39,737 nt of DNA from Bdellovibrionia bacterium (GTDB lineage Bacteria > Bdellovibrionota > Bdellovibrionia > Bdellovibrionales > JAGQZY01), in the NCBI GenBank assembly GCA_030424665.1, contig JAUHWN010000017.1, positions 1 to 39,737 of the forward strand. Direction: 5' to 3'. Within the stretch, counting starts at the first letter, position 1. Every line of letters starts with the position of its first letter. Position numbers and translations under genes: made by a program. The notes beneath the pieces are model-generated. The model was not told where the DNA came from. It saw only the letters and a program-made list of their open reading frames with translations, and did no database searches. Below are positions 1 through 8,723 of the stretch, piece by piece.

Positions 1-53
1 CAAATTCTTTTAGGAAAGAATTGGCTTAGAATTTATTTAGTAATTTCAAATAT

Positions 54-1220
54 TTAAACTTGTTGAGAGGCAAGCTGGGAGAGCTCTTCAACTGGTTTTG
101 CAGCCCCTTCGTCGCCAGCTAATTCTTCGCTCAGAAACTGACTGACTTGGAGCAGGAGGTCTTGTCCTTGTATGAATTCTGCGAGAAGTCCGCCGGCGGG
201 TGACATGCCAGGTCCGCAAACCCACAAATTATTGATTTTATTAATCTTATAACCGCTTACGAGCTTTTCAACAAAGCTTAAAGCATTGGGTTCGAGGTAA
301 ATTCTCTCGAATTGAATGCCTTCGTGTAGCTCTGGAAAAGCTCTTTTGATTTGCTTTTTGATATCTCTGAGAGCCTGACCAGCAGTTTCATCATCATCGG
401 CTAAATCGTAGGGGATGTAACTCACCCAGCGACTAATGTTAAAGACTTGGTCTTCTCTTTGTTCCTGAAAAAAACGTCCCAGGCAGGGCTCAGTCTTAGA
501 GCCTTTGAGAAGGTAGCTGTAATCGAGCTTCTCAGGGAGTGAGTCGTGGACAAGAAACATATGAACCGCTGCCCACGCGGGGATTTTAGCGAACTTTGAG
601 ATGAGTTTGCTTCCTAGATCGTCGTGGTGAAATAAGCGCTTTATCTCTTTGAGTGAATTTCCGTATACGACGGCTGTCGTAGTATAGTTTTTTGCCCCAT
701 TGAGAATGAAGCTTGAAATTTGTCCGTCTTCTACCTCAAGTTTCGTAACCATTTGTAGGGTGTAAATATCTCCGAGATCGACATTTTCAAAGCGATGGGC
801 CCATTGCCCGGGGCTGTAATTATAGTTGTTATAAACCTTTTGTGCCAGAGTGCTTTCAAGAGCATCAAAGCTTTCGGGTTTTTCATTTCCGAAGCCAACA
901 AACTCTTGCGTTTTTCCGGAATCATAGGTTTGCCAGATCATTTCAGACTCCGAGTGGTGGAGTTCTTCGCACCAATTTGTAAAAAGCTCTGAAATATTCT
1001 GAAAACCATCTTCGTGAAATGGGGAAAATTGAACACATTGATCAAAAAAATGGCCTTTGTACTGAATCAAACGAGAAGAGCCACCTAATTTGTCATCTTC
1101 GGTAATGATTGCGACCTTTAAGCCAGTTTTTCGCAGGTGATAAGCCATAAAGAGCTGGGAAAGGTTGCTGCCGATAAATGTGACGTCGTAGTGATTTTTT
1201 TTATTTCGTTTTAAAGCCAT
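54..1220 (-). CDS. FAD/NAD(P)-dependent oxidoreductase-like (amine oxidase/phytoene desaturase-type fold)
   Basis: N-terminal Rossmann-like DVTFIGSNLSQLFMAYHLRKTGLKVAIITEDDKLGGS and C-terminal NLWVCGPGMSPAGGLLAEFIQG typical of FAD-binding ends; glycine motif is degenerate. Confidence 0.6.
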   Translation of the reverse strand: MALKRNKKNHYDVTFIGSNLSQLFMAYHLRKTGLKVAIITEDDKLGGSSRLIQYKGHFFDQCVQFSPFHEDGFQNISELFTNWCEELHHSESEMIWQTYDSGKTQEFVGFGNEKPESFDALESTLAQKVYNNYNYSPGQWAHRFENVDLGDIYTLQMVTKLEVEDGQISSFILNGAKNYTTTAVVYGNSLKEIKRLFHHDDLGSKLISKFAKIPAWAAVHMFLVHDSLPEKLDYSYLLKGSKTEPCLGRFFQEQREDQVFNISRWVSYIPYDLADDDETAGQALRDIKKQIKRAFPELHEGIQFERIYLEPNALSFVEKLVSGYKINKINNLWVCGPGMSPAGGLLAEFIQGQDLLLQVSQFLSEELAGDEGAAKPVEELSQLASQQV

Positions 1221-1240
1221 AATAAGAAGATGACTCGGCC

Positions 1241-2149
1241 TTAGAGTTCTTTCAAGTGGAATCTCTTATTCAGGGCCAGTGCAGCGCGTTTTAAGCTCCC
1301 AGCAATTATTTTTTTGCATAAAGGCTTGGTGTCGAGCCATTTCGCGATTCTGGGAGAATATCGATAATAGAAATAAATAAACTTTTTTCCAACTGGGTGT
1401 GTGCGGAGAATGTGGTCACGAAACAGGCAAAGCAGCACAACGGTTTCTGTTCTTTGTCCCTCAAAAGCCGTTGTCGAGATAAAACAGCGGGGTCGGTCAG
1501 CACGTGTTTTCTTTAAAAACCGCTTGTAGGCCTCCGGGTAGCGCGCTCTTTTTAATTCTGCTTCGGCATTGCGAATTAAGATGGCGTAGGAATTTGAATA
1601 GCGTGCAAACTCGGTCAGTTTATCTGCTGCCTCGTAGGCGCGTTGAGCATGGGATGAGCTTTTGTCGTATATTTTCAAAAGATCCCAAAGGACTGAGGCA
1701 ATTAAATTTAGTTCTTGAGCTTGTCCTTGGAGGTGATCGGGAGAAAGAGTGCCATGGGGAACCTTACAAACTATTTCGAGAATTTTAATATATTTTTCGT
1801 AACTCAAGGCCGCTTCCGAATAGGCCTTTTGCTTCATGAGTTGTCGCGCTTGTTTCACGACCCCAAGGCGACTTTGCCAAAGAAAATGACGGTTTTTTTC
1901 TTTTGCAACTTGTTCGGCACGAAGTTTAGCGCCCTTTGAAACCATTTTGTCGAACTCACTAAAGCATTCGGAACAAGCCTCGCTGGGAATATCAGAAAGG
2001 CCCTCTTTGCCCAGGCGAAGTCGCATTCCCGCGTCAACACTCTTGAGCGGAGGGCTTACGGTCTTCATACAACGAGGGCATTCAACTTTAGAGTTTTCTT
2101 CTTCAATTTTTTTTGAAGCAGATTTTATCTTGTCGTCTTCTTCGGCCAT
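1241..2149 (-). CDS. Zinc-ribbon protein with C-terminal CFI-box-like domain
   Basis: N-terminal CPRC...CSEC cysteine pairs; C-terminal CFISTTAFEGQRTETVVLLCLFRDHILRTHPVGKKFIYFYYRYSPRIAKWL. Confidence 0.6.
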   Translation of the reverse strand: MAEEDDKIKSASKKIEEENSKVECPRCMKTVSPPLKSVDAGMRLRLGKEGLSDIPSEACSECFSEFDKMVSKGAKLRAEQVAKEKNRHFLWQSRLGVVKQARQLMKQKAYSEAALSYEKYIKILEIVCKVPHGTLSPDHLQGQAQELNLIASVLWDLLKIYDKSSSHAQRAYEAADKLTEFARYSNSYAILIRNAEAELKRARYPEAYKRFLKKTRADRPRCFISTTAFEGQRTETVVLLCLFRDHILRTHPVGKKFIYFYYRYSPRIAKWLDTKPLCKKIIAGSLKRAALALNKRFHLKEL

Positions 2150-2237
2150 TAAATTATTATAGCTAAAGAGTTGAATCTTTTAAGCCTAAATAACAGATCT
2201 GTAGTGAAATGTTAGCCGGACAAAAGTCCCAATGTCG

Positions 2238-4262
2238 CTAAAAGAGATTTTGTGGATCGATATCTACTAGGAGTTTTGTGCCCGAAGGAATCCATTTCGC
2301 CTTATTGTCGATCAGTCTTCGGCAAAGCTCTCGCAAATGATTGGGATTTGATGATTTCAACAGGAGTTGATAGCGATATTGATTGCGAACCCGTGCCAAG
2401 GGGGCGGGGCTCGGCCCCAAAATATGAATGTCACTAAAAACTTCGAATCGAGATTGCATTGCTTCGGCTCGTTGTCTTAATTTTTGGCTCAATGATTTCG
2501 CCTTTTCTTGAGACAAGCTCGAGATACGAAAAGCGGCCATCCTCGCATAAGGCGGATAGCTTAAGCTGCGGCGAAACCCTAGTTCAAAATCTGCAAAAGC
2601 CGAAAAGTCTTGCTTGATCGAGTATTCGATACTTGGGTGATCAGAATTCATAGCCTGAATGATCACCTTTCCTTTTCGATCTTTAAGGTGGCGACCTGCC
2701 CTACCAGCCATTTGGGTTATGAGTTGATAGCTTCTTTCACAGGCCCTGAAGTCCGGCATATTAAAACCAATATCGGCCAAAACTAAGCCAACGAGAGTCA
2801 GGTTTTTAAAGTCTAGGCCTTTAGCTATCATTTGCGTGCCGACCAAAACATCGACTTCGTTATTTTCAACTCTTTTGATTAAGTCTTCTAAATCTTTTCG
2901 TGAAGTGATTTCGTCGCGATCGGCTCTGGCCACTTTGATATCCGGAAACAAATCTCCCAGATCAGATTCGATTTTTTCAGTACCGAGACCCAGAGGCTTG
3001 AGTTCTTCTGAGCCCATTCTTTGTGTCGCGTACTCGAGGCTTTCACTGTAATCACAGTAGTGGCACAGCAAATGGTTTTTGCCGTGGAGAGTGAGGCTAA
3101 TATCACAGTTGGGGCAGTGGGGTGATTCGCCACTAATAAAGTCAACGACAGTGCCGGCCATGCCCCGCCGATTTAAAAATAGGGCGACTTGCTCACCACG
3201 AGTTAGTGTTTCTTGAATGGCTCCATAGAGTTCTGGGCTCATCCAAAAAGGAAATGGGGAGTTTTTAGACTCTTCCCGCTCCGTGCTGTCTTGTTTGAGC
3301 GGCACTACTTTGATGTCTGGAAGCTGTACGCTGCCAATTCGACTTTTTATTTGGTGATAATGGTAACGATTTTCTTTTGCGTTTCGGTAGCTTTCCATTG
3401 ATGGAGTTGCGCTCCCTAAGATGATAGGGCAGTCAAAAAGCTGGGCTTTTTTAACGGCGGCATCACGACCGTGATATTTTAATTTTTCATCTTGCTTAAA
3501 ACTCGGTTCGTGTTCTTCGTCGATGACGATGAGGCCGAGATCGGGAAGTGGGCAAAATAGTGCTGATCGAGCACCCAGTAGGACTTTCTTTTCTCCTAGG
3601 TAGGCCTTCCACCACTCATTGGTTTTTTCTCTCTCTGTTAGGTGGGAATGAATAACTGCTATTTGTGGGCCCAGGTGGTCTACAAATCGCTGTACGAGTT
3701 GAGGCGTTAGGCTGATTTCGGGAACTAAAAAGAGGCAGCTTTGACCGCGATCAATAACTTCTTTGATGAGTTCCAAATAGATTTCAGTTTTGCCCGAACC
3801 GGTAACTCCATGAAGAAGGTGTGCTTGAAAACCCGACAGGCTTTTAATGGATTGAACGCATTTTTGCTGATCTTCGGTGAGGACTTTTTCGTCAGTTGAT
3901 CGCGCTTCTGGTAAAAGTTCAGGGCGCTCTTTTTTAATGCGTGAAAATCGTTTTAATGGCGGAAATGCGGTTTCGATGACCTGACCAAGAGGATGAATAT
4001 AGTATTCGGAGACCCAGCTTAAAAAGTCGAGCTCTTTCTGGTTGATACTTAATTGATCTTCGTCAATTTCACCAATAGCTTTGACTTTAAATTCTTTGTT
4101 AGGATTTTCATCGGGCTCAATAAGGGTTCCCTTAACTTTTCTTTTGCCCAATGGAACTTCTACTCGAAGACCTGCGCGCGCAGGAGTTTCTGATTGCCAC
4201 AAATAGGTTAGTGGCTCGGGAAGGGGGGCATTAACTGCCACCCGCCAGGCTTTATGGGTCAA
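2238..4262 (-). CDS. priA: Primosomal protein N' (replication restart helicase PriA)
   Basis: GVTGSGKTEIYLELI, LVPEISLTPQLVQRF, DEEH, LGSATPSMES, GTQMIAKGLDFKNLTLV, QMAGRAGR motifs. Confidence 0.95.
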   Translation of the reverse strand: MTHKAWRVAVNAPLPEPLTYLWQSETPARAGLRVEVPLGKRKVKGTLIEPDENPNKEFKVKAIGEIDEDQLSINQKELDFLSWVSEYYIHPLGQVIETAFPPLKRFSRIKKERPELLPEARSTDEKVLTEDQQKCVQSIKSLSGFQAHLLHGVTGSGKTEIYLELIKEVIDRGQSCLFLVPEISLTPQLVQRFVDHLGPQIAVIHSHLTEREKTNEWWKAYLGEKKVLLGARSALFCPLPDLGLIVIDEEHEPSFKQDEKLKYHGRDAAVKKAQLFDCPIILGSATPSMESYRNAKENRYHYHQIKSRIGSVQLPDIKVVPLKQDSTEREESKNSPFPFWMSPELYGAIQETLTRGEQVALFLNRRGMAGTVVDFISGESPHCPNCDISLTLHGKNHLLCHYCDYSESLEYATQRMGSEELKPLGLGTEKIESDLGDLFPDIKVARADRDEITSRKDLEDLIKRVENNEVDVLVGTQMIAKGLDFKNLTLVGLVLADIGFNMPDFRACERSYQLITQMAGRAGRHLKDRKGKVIIQAMNSDHPSIEYSIKQDFSAFADFELGFRRSLSYPPYARMAAFRISSLSQEKAKSLSQKLRQRAEAMQSRFEVFSDIHILGPSPAPLARVRNQYRYQLLLKSSNPNHLRELCRRLIDNKAKWIPSGTKLLVDIDPQNLF

Positions 4263-5140
4263 CGAAACCTCGCGTAGAACTCTTTAATTAGCGCATTGCG
4301 AGGTTCTCTGCGATCAGAAGATATAGTTTTCTTTAAGCTGAGAAGGGTGTTGGGTTGAAAGCGAGACTGAAGAGAAGATCTCGACCCAAGGGATTTGGCT
4401 GAAATGGTACGAATAAAAACCGCATTATTATTCCAGGTGATGGTTCGATCTTTGGGAAGCTTCAAGCCAGAGTTGTATGACTGGTATTTATTGGCTTGAA
4501 CTTCAGCCTGGCTTTTAAATCGGAGCTTTCGCAAGAGAAAAGAATCTTGTTCGACCCAAACACCTGGTAGTGAAACATCTGAGCCTGCCGGAGTTGGTTG
4601 GCCAAAAGCATACGCAATGTAACCACTCACTCGAGAGAGCCTGGCATAGGGCTCTGGTTCATATTTTACCTGGTTGAGAGAGTAGGCCGGTTGATTGGGC
4701 TTTAGAATTGTATTGGGTAAAACATCAATTCTAATGAGTTGATAGAGAAGGTTGTCGAGTTTTCTAAAGTGAAAGTATGGCTCAGCAAACTCAACACTCT
4801 GAGGATAATTGTGAACTTTATCATCGCCTTCAAAAACAAATCGTCTGCCGTCTTTGTAGATGGCATTAAACTCCCATTGATCAGAAAGGGTCGTTCCCCC
4901 TGTCGCTTTTAAGCGAAGTGTTTTTCCATCGATCACCGTCCATAATTCTTTAACAACAAGGGCATCGGTTTCAGTTTTGAAGTGCACTTCTTGAATTACT
5001 TGGTAGGTCTGACTTCCGCTGTTTTTAATGGCGCGAGAAAGAATCATTCGTGTTTTGGGAATGTAGGCCCAAGCACTAAATGCCAGGAGTGATATTGCAA
5101 GGAAGCTAACTAAAATCTTGAAATTATTGAATATCTTCAT
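4259..5140 (-). CDS. Conserved secreted protein of unknown function
   Basis: Signal peptide ILVSFLAISLLAFSAWA; 4-bp ATGA overlap with priA suggests translational coupling. Confidence 0.6.
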   Translation of the reverse strand: MKIFNNFKILVSFLAISLLAFSAWAYIPKTRMILSRAIKNSGSQTYQVIQEVHFKTETDALVVKELWTVIDGKTLRLKATGGTTLSDQWEFNAIYKDGRRFVFEGDDKVHNYPQSVEFAEPYFHFRKLDNLLYQLIRIDVLPNTILKPNQPAYSLNQVKYEPEPYARLSRVSGYIAYAFGQPTPAGSDVSLPGVWVEQDSFLLRKLRFKSQAEVQANKYQSYNSGLKLPKDRTITWNNNAVFIRTISAKSLGSRSSLQSRFQPNTLLSLKKTISSDRREPRNALIKEFYARFR

Positions 5141-5350
5141 AATGTCTCAAAAAAGCACATTGCCGTGATGTTGACAAGTTTATACTCCGATTGGAGCTCA
5201 GTGACCATTCTTTCTGAAATTATTTAATCAATATTTACATATACTTATGGGTCTTATGGGTTAGCATTTAGACTGAGGTCGTGTTTCGGGCTAAAACGTT
5301 TAGTGACTTAAACCGATATGAATAAATGTGAGTCGTCAGAGGGGTAATGG

Positions 5351-6553
5351 ATGAACCAAAGCTTTTTGTCTAGGGCTTGGGGACCGATGTTTCTGTTGGT
5401 CTTCTCGGGACTAAGCTCAATATTTCTTTTTCAAAATTGTGATATGGGTGGCGTTCCAGCAACCCAAGATCGGCTGGCTCTTTTAGCCGCGGATCAAGAT
5501 TTTGTTTACGATACAGTTGTTGATCAAATTGCCTACATGTCCTGTTCTGAAGTGAATAGTCCAGCGGGAAGAGACCCAAGTGCTTACTTTACTTTTCGCG
5601 TAGGCGCTTATGGTGACGATGCCGGAATTAGTTTAACCGATGAATTCTTTGAATTAACTGAAAAGTCTTCCGCAAAAGAGCGCTTGGATCTCTTAAATAT
5701 TGGCCCCGGTAGCAAAGCAATGAATTTGCAATTAGCTCTACGAGGTAATCAGAATCTACAAACTATATTTGTAACAACCAGTGGTAGTGATGGAACTGAG
5801 GGTATTGATTATTCTACTATGTTCACGACTCTTGGCGAAGATTATCCGTCAGCCTACTTACTCGATTACTACTCTCAAGGAAAACGCTTAAAGTACCTTC
5901 GTGATGACTTTGGTAAGGGTATTCGGATTGAAGGGTCCCTGAGTTTTGCTTCATCTTCTGAAACAGAAGATCAGGCGAGAAATTACTCTTCGAATAACTC
6001 TGGTGTATTGGCGCTCACATATCGCGATACTGCAACTGGTGGTGTGGCAGCTATTTCACCTGAAGATCTCGGTCAAGAAGGCGAAAGACAAAAAAGCGTT
6101 TTTGGCCGTGGCTTTGAATTAAATTACCGAGTACCGGTAGGCGCTAACTCAGGCTTTCCGCCGCGAATTCTTTTTGGAGTAACAGAGAGAAGTCTTGAAA
6201 ATGCCTCTGATGCAAGCAAGAGAAAGAATTGGACTTGTAATTCTTCAATGGTTTTCAAAATCGTAGACAAAGATGATGCGATAGCTGGAACCAATGTAAC
6301 TTGTAATATGGTTCCGGACAATTTGGCGGGTAACCAAGCCTTACTCTCGAAAGTAAGAAACATACTTAAACCTGAGGACTGGTGGGTCGATCTCACTAAT
6401 AATTGCATCATTGCTAAAACAGCTCAAACAGGTGGATGCTACAATAAGCGTAATGATAAAACTGTGGAGTACAACCTCAATCAACCGTGTTCAATTGATG
6501 TCGAGGGGCCTAATCCACTTTGTTCTCACTTTGTCAGTATCTGTGAGCGATGA
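5351..6553 (+). CDS. Putative secreted or lipoprotein of unknown function, Cys-containing C-terminus
   Basis: N-terminal hydrophobic segment ending in LFQNC; followed by a strong terminator hairpin. Confidence 0.6.
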   Translation: MNQSFLSRAWGPMFLLVFSGLSSIFLFQNCDMGGVPATQDRLALLAADQDFVYDTVVDQIAYMSCSEVNSPAGRDPSAYFTFRVGAYGDDAGISLTDEFFELTEKSSAKERLDLLNIGPGSKAMNLQLALRGNQNLQTIFVTTSGSDGTEGIDYSTMFTTLGEDYPSAYLLDYYSQGKRLKYLRDDFGKGIRIEGSLSFASSSETEDQARNYSSNNSGVLALTYRDTATGGVAAISPEDLGQEGERQKSVFGRGFELNYRVPVGANSGFPPRILFGVTERSLENASDASKRKNWTCNSSMVFKIVDKDDAIAGTNVTCNMVPDNLAGNQALLSKVRNILKPEDWWVDLTNNCIIAKTAQTGGCYNKRNDKTVEYNLNQPCSIDVEGPNPLCSHFVSICER

Positions 6554-6559
6554 AGATAA

Positions 6560-6599
6560 GAAGAGGTGAAAGTGGACGTTCGGCACCTCTTCATTTTTT
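6560..6599 (+). terminator. Rho-independent terminator
   Basis: GAAGAGGTG / CACCTCTTC stem followed by ATTTTTT, just downstream of the 6553 stop. Confidence 0.8.
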
Positions 6600-6634
6600 C
6601 GAATCCTATCTAGTTACAGTTAAATAATTTTGCA

Positions 6635-7381
6635 CTAAATATGATCCTTTGCATAGTTTTGACCCTCTATGGTGTAACCCACTCCATAAATGCTCTTAAT
6701 CTGCCTTCCGCATGGGCCCATCTTCTTGCGCAGATTTGCAATGTGAACATCGAGAGTTCGATTCATTGACTTCTTCATTGGCGCATTCCAAACGGATTTT
6801 ACAATGGCATCTCTGGTAAGGATTGAGTCTTTGTGGTCCATTAGTGTTTTCATGATTCGAAACTCAATTGGTGTCAGACTAACAGTCTCTTCTTCTTCTA
6901 GTCCTGTACGCACTCGAGCGTCAAATTTTTGCAAATTCAGCGTTAAGTCTCCGACACTGATTTCTTGCACATTCATTCCTTTTGAGATTCGACTCTTCAG
7001 CAACATACTGTGTAGTCTGAGTTTCAGTTCCACGATATCTACTGGCTTGGTCATATAGTCCCAAATTCCCATATAAAACCCTGCGACTTTTGCATTCATC
7101 TCTTTCGATGCGGTCAGCAGTAGTGTTGGAATCGATAATTGACCATTTGATAGTTTTATCTTTTCACAGAACTCGAGACCCGAACCATCGGGTAATTGGA
7201 GGTCAATAATAGCTAGGTCGAAACTCACAGAGTCAATCAAGCTCTTTGCTGATTGAATGGAGTCGAGACAAGTGACCTCATACTCGTCTCTTAAATAGGT
7301 TTTGATTAATGCTTGGTCCACTTTAGAGTCTTCAACGAGCAATAGTTGTGGTTTATTTGATTCTTGCATAAAGCGATTCAT
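6635..7381 (-). CDS. OmpR/PhoB-family response regulator (orphan in this window)
   Basis: Receiver LLLVEDSK...AIIDLQLPDGSG...TKPVDI plus winged-helix RTLDVHIANLRKKMG...IKSIYGVGYTIEG; ATG at 7381 preceded by AAAGGAGAG, so start trimmed from ORF-track 7402. Confidence 0.9.
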   Translation of the reverse strand: MNRFMQESNKPQLLLVEDSKVDQALIKTYLRDEYEVTCLDSIQSAKSLIDSVSFDLAIIDLQLPDGSGLEFCEKIKLSNGQLSIPTLLLTASKEMNAKVAGFYMGIWDYMTKPVDIVELKLRLHSMLLKSRISKGMNVQEISVGDLTLNLQKFDARVRTGLEEEETVSLTPIEFRIMKTLMDHKDSILTRDAIVKSVWNAPMKKSMNRTLDVHIANLRKKMGPCGRQIKSIYGVGYTIEGQNYAKDHI

Positions 7382-7529
7382 AAACTCTCCTTTCTTTAGC
7401 AACTCTAAATTCAGTCTAGAGGGTAAGTATTGGGAGAATTTTTTTAGAATATTGAATCGTGTTCATAATTCCGTTCGGAATTGAGAATGTTGGGGAATTG
7501 TTCTGAAAATATGACCCTGAGGTCACATT

Positions 7530-8723
7530 TCAAAGGGTGGTTTCGCTGATATCTGAAAAATCTCTTAACAATTGGGTCCGCGTGGACTCGATGACAGGCG
7601 CTTGTATAGCGGAATAGGTCCGAATGACCTGAGCTGGGTCAATAAATCGTCCCTTTTTCTTAACCGCAAAATGGAGGTGCGGTTTTGTACAGTAGCCACT
7701 GCAGCCTATGGTGCCTATATCTTCTCCGGCCAAGACTTCATCGCCAATTTCGAGATCTTTTTCGATACTGTTGAGATGGTTGTAATAAGAAACAACCCCA
7801 TCTTCGTGTTCAATGACGACGTATCGGCCAGCACCACGAGATTTGCCGATTTTCATGATGGTCCCATCTTCGGCTGATAGAACGGGGGATCCCAGAGGAA
7901 GTTCAAAGTCGATACCCAGGTGAGCGACTCTTCTTCTTTTGATCGGGTGGAATCGTCTTTTTTGAAAGAGACTCGTGATATTGAGATAGTTCACCGGAGA
8001 ATAGAGAAGCTTGTTATCCTGATTTTTTTGCAGGTCTATAAAAGCTCCACCCTCTTCGGTCGGAATGAAAAAGCGCTCACGAAGTTGACCTTTGATTTCG
8101 AGAGAAGCTTCTAAAACCTCACCACTTCGAATTCGCAATCCACCGTCATAGAGATCTTCGTATTTTAGAGAATAATAAGCGCCTCTTTGTAAGTTACGCA
8201 TCTTTGCGTCGAGTTTAAAGGCATTGAGAAAGCGATAGGCGAGGAGGGTGTCATCAGTGTGATCGACGATGTTTTGAATAATAGAACCCTTCAGGTGTCC
8301 TTCAACTTGCTTATAGCGTTTTTCAAAATTTACAGGGGCGAGGAATACTCCGGCCGTCGTCCCGGACTTCCAAATGACGTAGGCTTGGCTTTTATGGGCG
8401 TCATAGAATTTCACCTCTTTAGCTTTGGACTTCTTGTGGGTTCCAACTCGAAAATTGAGCCCTTGAGAGATGACGAATTTTTTGGGAAGTACTTGAGCCT
8501 GAATTATTTGGCTCCAATGATTTTGCGAAAAGCCCTCTCTTTTAATTATTGTAAAAAGAGTATCTCCCTTGCGCGCTTTTTTCAGAAAGACTTTGTCTGG
8601 TTGGCTTTGATTGACCATACTCAATACTGGGAGTCCGGAGGCAGCATAGGCGGGCTGCTGCAGAGTAGCAAGGGGAGTGAACATGATTAAAAATAGAGCA
8701 AAAGCTTTGAATCCCATCTTCAC
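7530..8723 (-). CDS. M23/LytM-family metallopeptidase with N-terminal LysM/OapA-like region
   Basis: Signal peptide; RKGDTLFTIIKREG; HLGIDFELPLGSPV, YYNHL, PHLHFAV zinc/catalytic motifs. SD AGGAGA at 8734-8739 favours start at 8723 (GTG) or 8717 (ATG). Confidence 0.85.
   Translation of the reverse strand: MKMGFKAFALFLIMFTPLATLQQPAYAASGLPVLSMVNQSQPDKVFLKKARKGDTLFTIIKREGFSQNHWSQIIQAQVLPKKFVISQGLNFRVGTHKKSKAKEVKFYDAHKSQAYVIWKSGTTAGVFLAPVNFEKRYKQVEGHLKGSIIQNIVDHTDDTLLAYRFLNAFKLDAKMRNLQRGAYYSLKYEDLYDGGLRIRSGEVLEASLEIKGQLRERFFIPTEEGGAFIDLQKNQDNKLLYSPVNYLNITSLFQKRRFHPIKRRRVAHLGIDFELPLGSPVLSAEDGTIMKIGKSRGAGRYVVIEHEDGVVSYYNHLNSIEKDLEIGDEVLAGEDIGTIGCSGYCTKPHLHFAVKKKGRFIDPAQVIRTYSAIQAPVIESTRTQLLRDFSDISETTL

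Noticed and set aside
8259-8690. 143-aa + strand ORF
   Set aside because: Entirely antisense to the well-supported M23 peptidase gene; no SD or recognisable domain.
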